From Episyrphus balteatus (Eukaryota > Arthropoda > Insecta > Diptera > Syrphidae), in the NCBI RefSeq assembly GCF_945859705.1, contig NC_079136.1, forward strand, positions 77,686,867 to 77,750,866: 64,000 bases of DNA, in the 5' to 3' direction. This document shows positions 59,641 to 64,000 of this stretch, piece after piece. The first letter of the stretch is position 1. Each line of letters begins with the position of its first letter. The position numbers and the translations under genes are program-made. The notes beneath the pieces were generated by a model. It was not told the origin of the DNA. It saw only the letters and a program-made list of their open reading frames with translations, and ran no database searches.

Positions 59641-61269
59641 AAAAACCTAAATTTGAGTTACACCCTATTCTGTAGAGCGAGGATTTCATATTAATTTTAG
59701 AGGCTCATATTTCGAGGGAGCTTTAGGTAAATCCGTTTGAATTCTGTTAAGTGTAAAGTTTATTAAATTTCTGACAGTTAAAAACCATAATGCTATTCAT
59801 TAAGATTTAACACTACACACGTAGAATTCAGTCTCTTACTACTCACGCATAAAAAATGTGACTTTGGCCAAAATAATTGAACAAGAACATGCATACACAA
59901 AAATGGGAAAAGAAAAAAAAACTTCTTTTAATTTTGGGCAAAGAATTTTTACCAGAAACTAAACCATTTTTACTGTATGCACATTCCAAGCGGTTTAGTT
60001 CCTACCTTAATTTATTTTTGAAGTTTCTCATAATCATATTATAATAAAATTTAAACTTCATTTAATGCCAATCTTATATCTTCACACTCGGCTTAGATTA
60101 CTTAAATATTTAATTTCTTTTATGCAGTACAAACCAAGAAACTTGACAAATTTTACTAGCATAGCTTTTTGCATTATTAAACAAAATAATCATCACTGTT
60201 CTTCTCATGCATGTAAATGACATTTAAATTCTAGTGCACATCTATATTTATAATAATACTCCTTGTTATATGAAATATATAGAATTCAATTACCAATTTA
60301 GGAAAATATTTAGACATAATATCAAATGCTCTATAAATTAACTACACACTTTTTTTATTTTGTTTAAATCAGATACAAAATCAATTGTGAAATTTAAAGA
60401 TGACAAAAAAAAAACGACTGTCTTAAATAACAATTATTGAAAATTAATTCAACAAATTGAAACAACGACAGTTTTCCAACTTTGTTTTTTTTTTTTTGTA
60501 TTTCAAAATATAAAAATAGTCGCAATAACATAACGAAATTTATTAAAAGAAGTATTTTTTTTTATAAGATATGAATCTGGAATATATTGAATTAATGTTT
60601 TTATTTAAAATAGGTACACACAAAATACCTTTTATTTTTTTTTTATTTAGTTGATTATTGTTAATTTATTGTTGCTTTATATTTGTTCGAAATTCATTAA
60701 GCACGGAATATAAAGCTGCTTCTTTGTTATACATGATCGGTTATTTTTTATTCATTTTTTTTTTCATTCAACCAATTGAATATAAAAACATTTAAGTTAA
60801 GTTCGATCCCGTGTCAGAGTTTCCTTTGTACAGTAACTTAATAAATTGAAAATCTCTTTAATACAAAGGCGACAAAAGGTTCGTTATTACTTTGGCTCTT
60901 TCCGACAATTCTCGTTACTTGATTTTACAACTTCGTTTCTCTCTGATTTGAATTTCTATATTTTGGAGGGTGCAACGCTTTTTTATTATGCTTATTTTTT
61001 ATTTTCAATGTAATAAAAACTTTATAATGTAGGATTTTTCAATCAAAAATTTTTACATACTCAGTCTTATAGAAGTATTTGTTCGGAGAATTTTTGTTTG
61101 TAAGAGCTCAGAAGACACGCTCTGTCTTCTAATTTGATAGAATAATGTTAGGTAAAGAAGAAAGTTCGAAATTCCTGTTAGAAATGTATATGGTTGACTG
61201 ATTTCAAAAAATCAAAAGAGAGAACAAAAAAATTTAAAATAAAATGATAATCATTAGAGAATATAAAGC
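59641..61269. other. AT-rich intergenic sequence, nothing recognised
   Basis: No coding exon, TIR pair or RNA gene seen. Homopolymer runs are frequent. Confidence 0.45.
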
Positions 61270-62715
61270 TTATTTTTTTTTCACTTCAGATTCTTTGATG
61301 TAGTAAGCTTAGAACAAGCTTTTAACTACAATCAGAGGCTCATCATAAGTGCATGTTAGTGGTTAGTAGACAAAAAATACAACCTCCCACATGCACAATA
61401 TAAAACAAAATAATTACGAACAAATTTACAAGTTATAAAATTATAAGTACAAAAAATCCAACATGTATAATTTATTTAAAACATTGATTAACAGTCACGA
61501 TTGTGGAGCACTGGTTCGAAACAATGTTTTAAAAACCCATTTTCGTCAAATAAAAGTCTAAGATGAATGGTTCAAGTTAAAAAGTTTACTCATGCGACTA
61601 AGAGGCTCATTAATACCATAGTTTGTTCTATGAAAGTCGATATGCAAAGGTTCAAATCTTCGTAGGAGGTGAGATCCACCCGGATAATTTATACCAATAC
61701 AAGCTAATAGATCAGGGGCGTCAATTTGGGAATTAATAAGCTGATGAAGAAAGATTAAATCATTATTTACACGTCTCTGTGCTAAAGTTTGTATCTGAAG
61801 AAGTTGAATGCGATGTTCATAAGGTGGCAAGTTGAAAGGGTCGGTCCAAGGAAGACCTTTTAGAGCGAAGCGTACAAAATTGTGTTGAATAGATTCGATT
61901 CGGTTTTTATGAACTTCATAAAAAGGACTCCATACTTGAGAAGCGTACTCAAGATGGGGTCGAACGTAGCAGTTGTACAAAGATAGAGTAACAAATGGAT
62001 CATCAAATTCCTTTGCCCAACGTTTAATAAAACCAAGCATTGAGCTCGCTTTATTTACTATAAAATAGATGTGTTCAGTAAATCCTAAATTTGAACTAAA
62101 TTGGACACCCAAGTCTTTGAAGCTAAATACTCGACATAGCTTATGTTGCAAGATGTAGTAATCAAAAATATTAATGACTCGTTTTCTCGAGAATGTAATT
62201 GTTTGGCATTTAGCTGGGTTAAGTGAAAGGCCATTTTTACCACACCAAACATTAAAACTGTTAATATCGCTTTGAAGAAGGATACGGTCATTGTCAGACT
62301 TAATTTCTTTAAAAATCTTCATATCATCAGCAAATATGAGAATATCACTTGAAGTTATGCACGAGATTACGTCGTTTATAGCTAAAATGAATAAAAATGG
62401 GCCTAGGTGACTTCCCTGAGGGACGCCAGAGTTGGATATAAAAAGATCTGAAAGACAGTTTCTAAATTTGACCTGATAGGATCTTTGGTTAAGATAAGAT
62501 TCTACCCAGGCAATAAAAATACGTGGAAAACCAAAAGCTTTTAATTTGAAGATTATTATTTTATGACTAAGTTGATCAAATGCCTTTGAAAAGTCAGTGT
62601 AAACGCAGTCAACTTCATTACCTTTTTCTAATGCATTTGAACATTTATTTAAGAAGCTAAGAAGATTAGTTGTTATGTTTATGATGTTGCAGCTGCAGCA
62701 GTAATAAAATATATT
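61270..62715 (-). mobile_element. 5'-truncated Jockey/CR1-like non-LTR retrotransposon
   Basis: Minus strand holds an open reverse transcriptase frame (61558-62715) followed by about 290 nt of 3'UTR ending in an A-rich stretch near 61275, the typical non-LTR tail. The 5' part of the element is missing, as expected for target-primed insertion. A stop at 62716-62718 lies just before the first conserved residues. Confidence 0.8.
61558..62715 (-). pseudogene. reverse transcriptase ORF, 5'-truncated but open
   Basis: About 385 uninterrupted codons. Motifs in order: Y-T-D-F-S-K-A-F-D (RT box A, about 62585-62610), S-G-V-P-Q-G-S-H-L-G-P (box B), the catalytic F-A-D-D (62323-62334), L-N-P-A-K-C-Q-T-I-T-F, and F-K-D-L-G-V. 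The C-terminal G-F-I-K-R-W-A-K-E-F and R-P-H-L-E-Y-A-S-Q-V-W-S-P-F-Y follow. There are no internal stops, so the insertion is probably young, although the N-terminal half and endonuclease are absent. The first Met at 62322 is not a real start. Confidence 0.85.
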
Positions 62716-64000
62716 TTATATTCCCATTTTGCAATTTTGGGACACCAACCAATTTTCAATCTTGACGTCAAATTCGCAAATGGTTTTTGCAAGTTCATCA
62801 GATAGGTTGCGTTAAAGGAGAAGAATTAGTTTTGTCAATTATTGTTTTCTTTTTATTTTTTTTTTAACCGAGCGAACTTAATGGGATTTCATTTTTCGAA
62901 CTTCATTGGTTGTATGACTAGATAAAGATGTACTCCTATCTTGTGATCGTGTCACAGCTTCAGTTGGGCTCATTGTAAAAAATTTTGAGGGAACCAATTT
63001 CGATGATGATTTTAATTAAGATCTCTTTTTTAATTTAGAGTTCTTTGCAGCAGATAATATGGACTCAACAATCGTAAAAAAAACATTCTAGCTTTTTGAC
63101 TTATTTATTTATTTCTTCTTTGTAAGTACTGGTATCTTTGCATCGCTTGATAAATTTTTAAGTGTATCCTTTTTTATTTATTCAAACGAAAAACTATACA
63201 AAGTTGGCAATAATTATTCTCTAGTTTCCGAGTATATAACTATAACTATTATTTTGCAAGCTTATCATTCACACTCAATAAATAATATCTATCCCATGTA
63301 AAAATGATCATAATTATCTTTCAATTTTCTAATTGTGATTCTATTTTAAAAAATAGTTCTTTTTATATTTTTCTGTGTTTTCATTTTTGTGTCTTTCAGC
63401 TGCATGAATAACAACAACACCACGCACTAGACGTACAATATTCGAAAGAATTTTTCGCTTTTTATCTTTTATAAAGAAATGTTTTTAAAAACAAAAGTAT
63501 ATACAAAAAAACTTTGAGAAGAAATAGTTTTTTTTTTTTTTTTTGTAACAAATAAATATTTATCTAATATATAGTAATATTCACATAAACAATGAAATTA
63601 TAAAAAATAAAAAGAAAGATATATTTTTAATGTGAATATTATTGCTTTGTAAATGAATATTTTTTATACAAAACAAAGTGATTCCTTCCTCATCTATGTA
63701 TTGAATCTTCTTTCTATTATTTTGTGTATTTTTTTTTTATTTATAAAATTATTTATTATTATTACAAATAAAATCATAAATGTATTGAAAAAAAAAACGT
63801 CTAAAAAATGTTTAAACTTTAAATATTTATCTCTACTAAATGTGGTGTTTTAGGTAAAAAAAAAAAATTGAATCTGTGCCATAAACTGTTTAATCTCTGA
63901 ATGTATAAAATATATTTTATTCTTATATCCTGTCTATTTGTCCATTTCATTTGTTGCACTTAAAAACATAATTTATCTGTCAAAAAAAAAAAAAATGATT
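62716..64000. other. AT-rich flank, nothing recognised
   Basis: Mostly A/T runs. A possible acceptor (TCTTTCAG at 63394-63401) is followed by a frame that stops within three codons (L-H-E-stop), so I do not call an exon. Open frames at 63653-63853 are low complexity. Confidence 0.4.

Noticed and set aside
60790..60815. AAGTTCGATCCCGTG, tRNA B-box-like sequence
   Set aside because: No A box, acceptor stem or cloverleaf can be formed around it.
63394..63460. Possible 3' exon after TCTTTCAG
   Set aside because: The sequence after the acceptor reaches a stop in three codons in one frame and shows no homology in the others.
1..64000. CRISPR arrays, bacterial operons or prophage
   Set aside because: Spliceosomal introns, fly-type genes and animal transposons throughout; no regularly spaced direct repeats with unique spacers.

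Overview
This is an AT-rich, intron-bearing and repeat-dense stretch of animal nuclear DNA, almost certainly from a fly (Diptera). The evidence is a complete neurofibromin (Nf1) gene whose spliced protein reads much closer to the Drosophila neurofibromin I remember than to the human one. Short introns of 50-70 nt alternate with very long transposon-filled ones. There is no operon structure, no CRISPR array and no rRNA. The species is not identifiable by eye.

Layout. (1) 3577-4006 (+): the last two coding exons of a TMEM165/GDT1 (UPF0016) family Golgi membrane protein. The upstream exons lie outside the window. (2) 6621-7957 (-): a complete two-exon secreted serpin of 422 aa, convergent with TMEM165. 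(3) 8-32 kb: about 24 kb with no cellular gene I can support. It holds DNA transposons, MITEs and foldback elements, many with clean target-site duplications: PIF/Harbinger-like (TTA/TAA), hAT-like (8 bp) and a Transib-like element (5 bp) whose two ends look like recombination signal sequences. (4) 32741-56703 (+): Nf1 in 27 proposed coding exons. Summed, they give a frame-consistent 2845-codon protein with the Ras-GAP domain, the Sec14-PH module and the HEAT-like C-terminal half. Its introns contain foldbacks, a mariner relic, an internally deleted non-LTR element and a hammerhead-ribozyme-like motif. (5) 56.9-64 kb: degraded non-LTR retrotransposons on the minus strand. One is interrupted by a foldback element; another is a 5'-truncated Jockey/CR1-like element with an intact FADD box.

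The three cellular genes have unrelated roles: Golgi ion/pH homeostasis, extracellular protease inhibition and Ras/cAMP signalling. Nothing shows them working together. The most notable points are two 57-nt in-frame Nf1 segments (a cassette exon and a stop-free intron), the RSS-like Transib termini with 23-nt spacers at both ends, the hammerhead-like core in Nf1 intron 1, a multi-level nest of elements at 29.8-31.7 kb, and a four-arm double hairpin at 35.9-36.5 kb. All identifications are by eye from translated motifs and repeat structure; no search was run.
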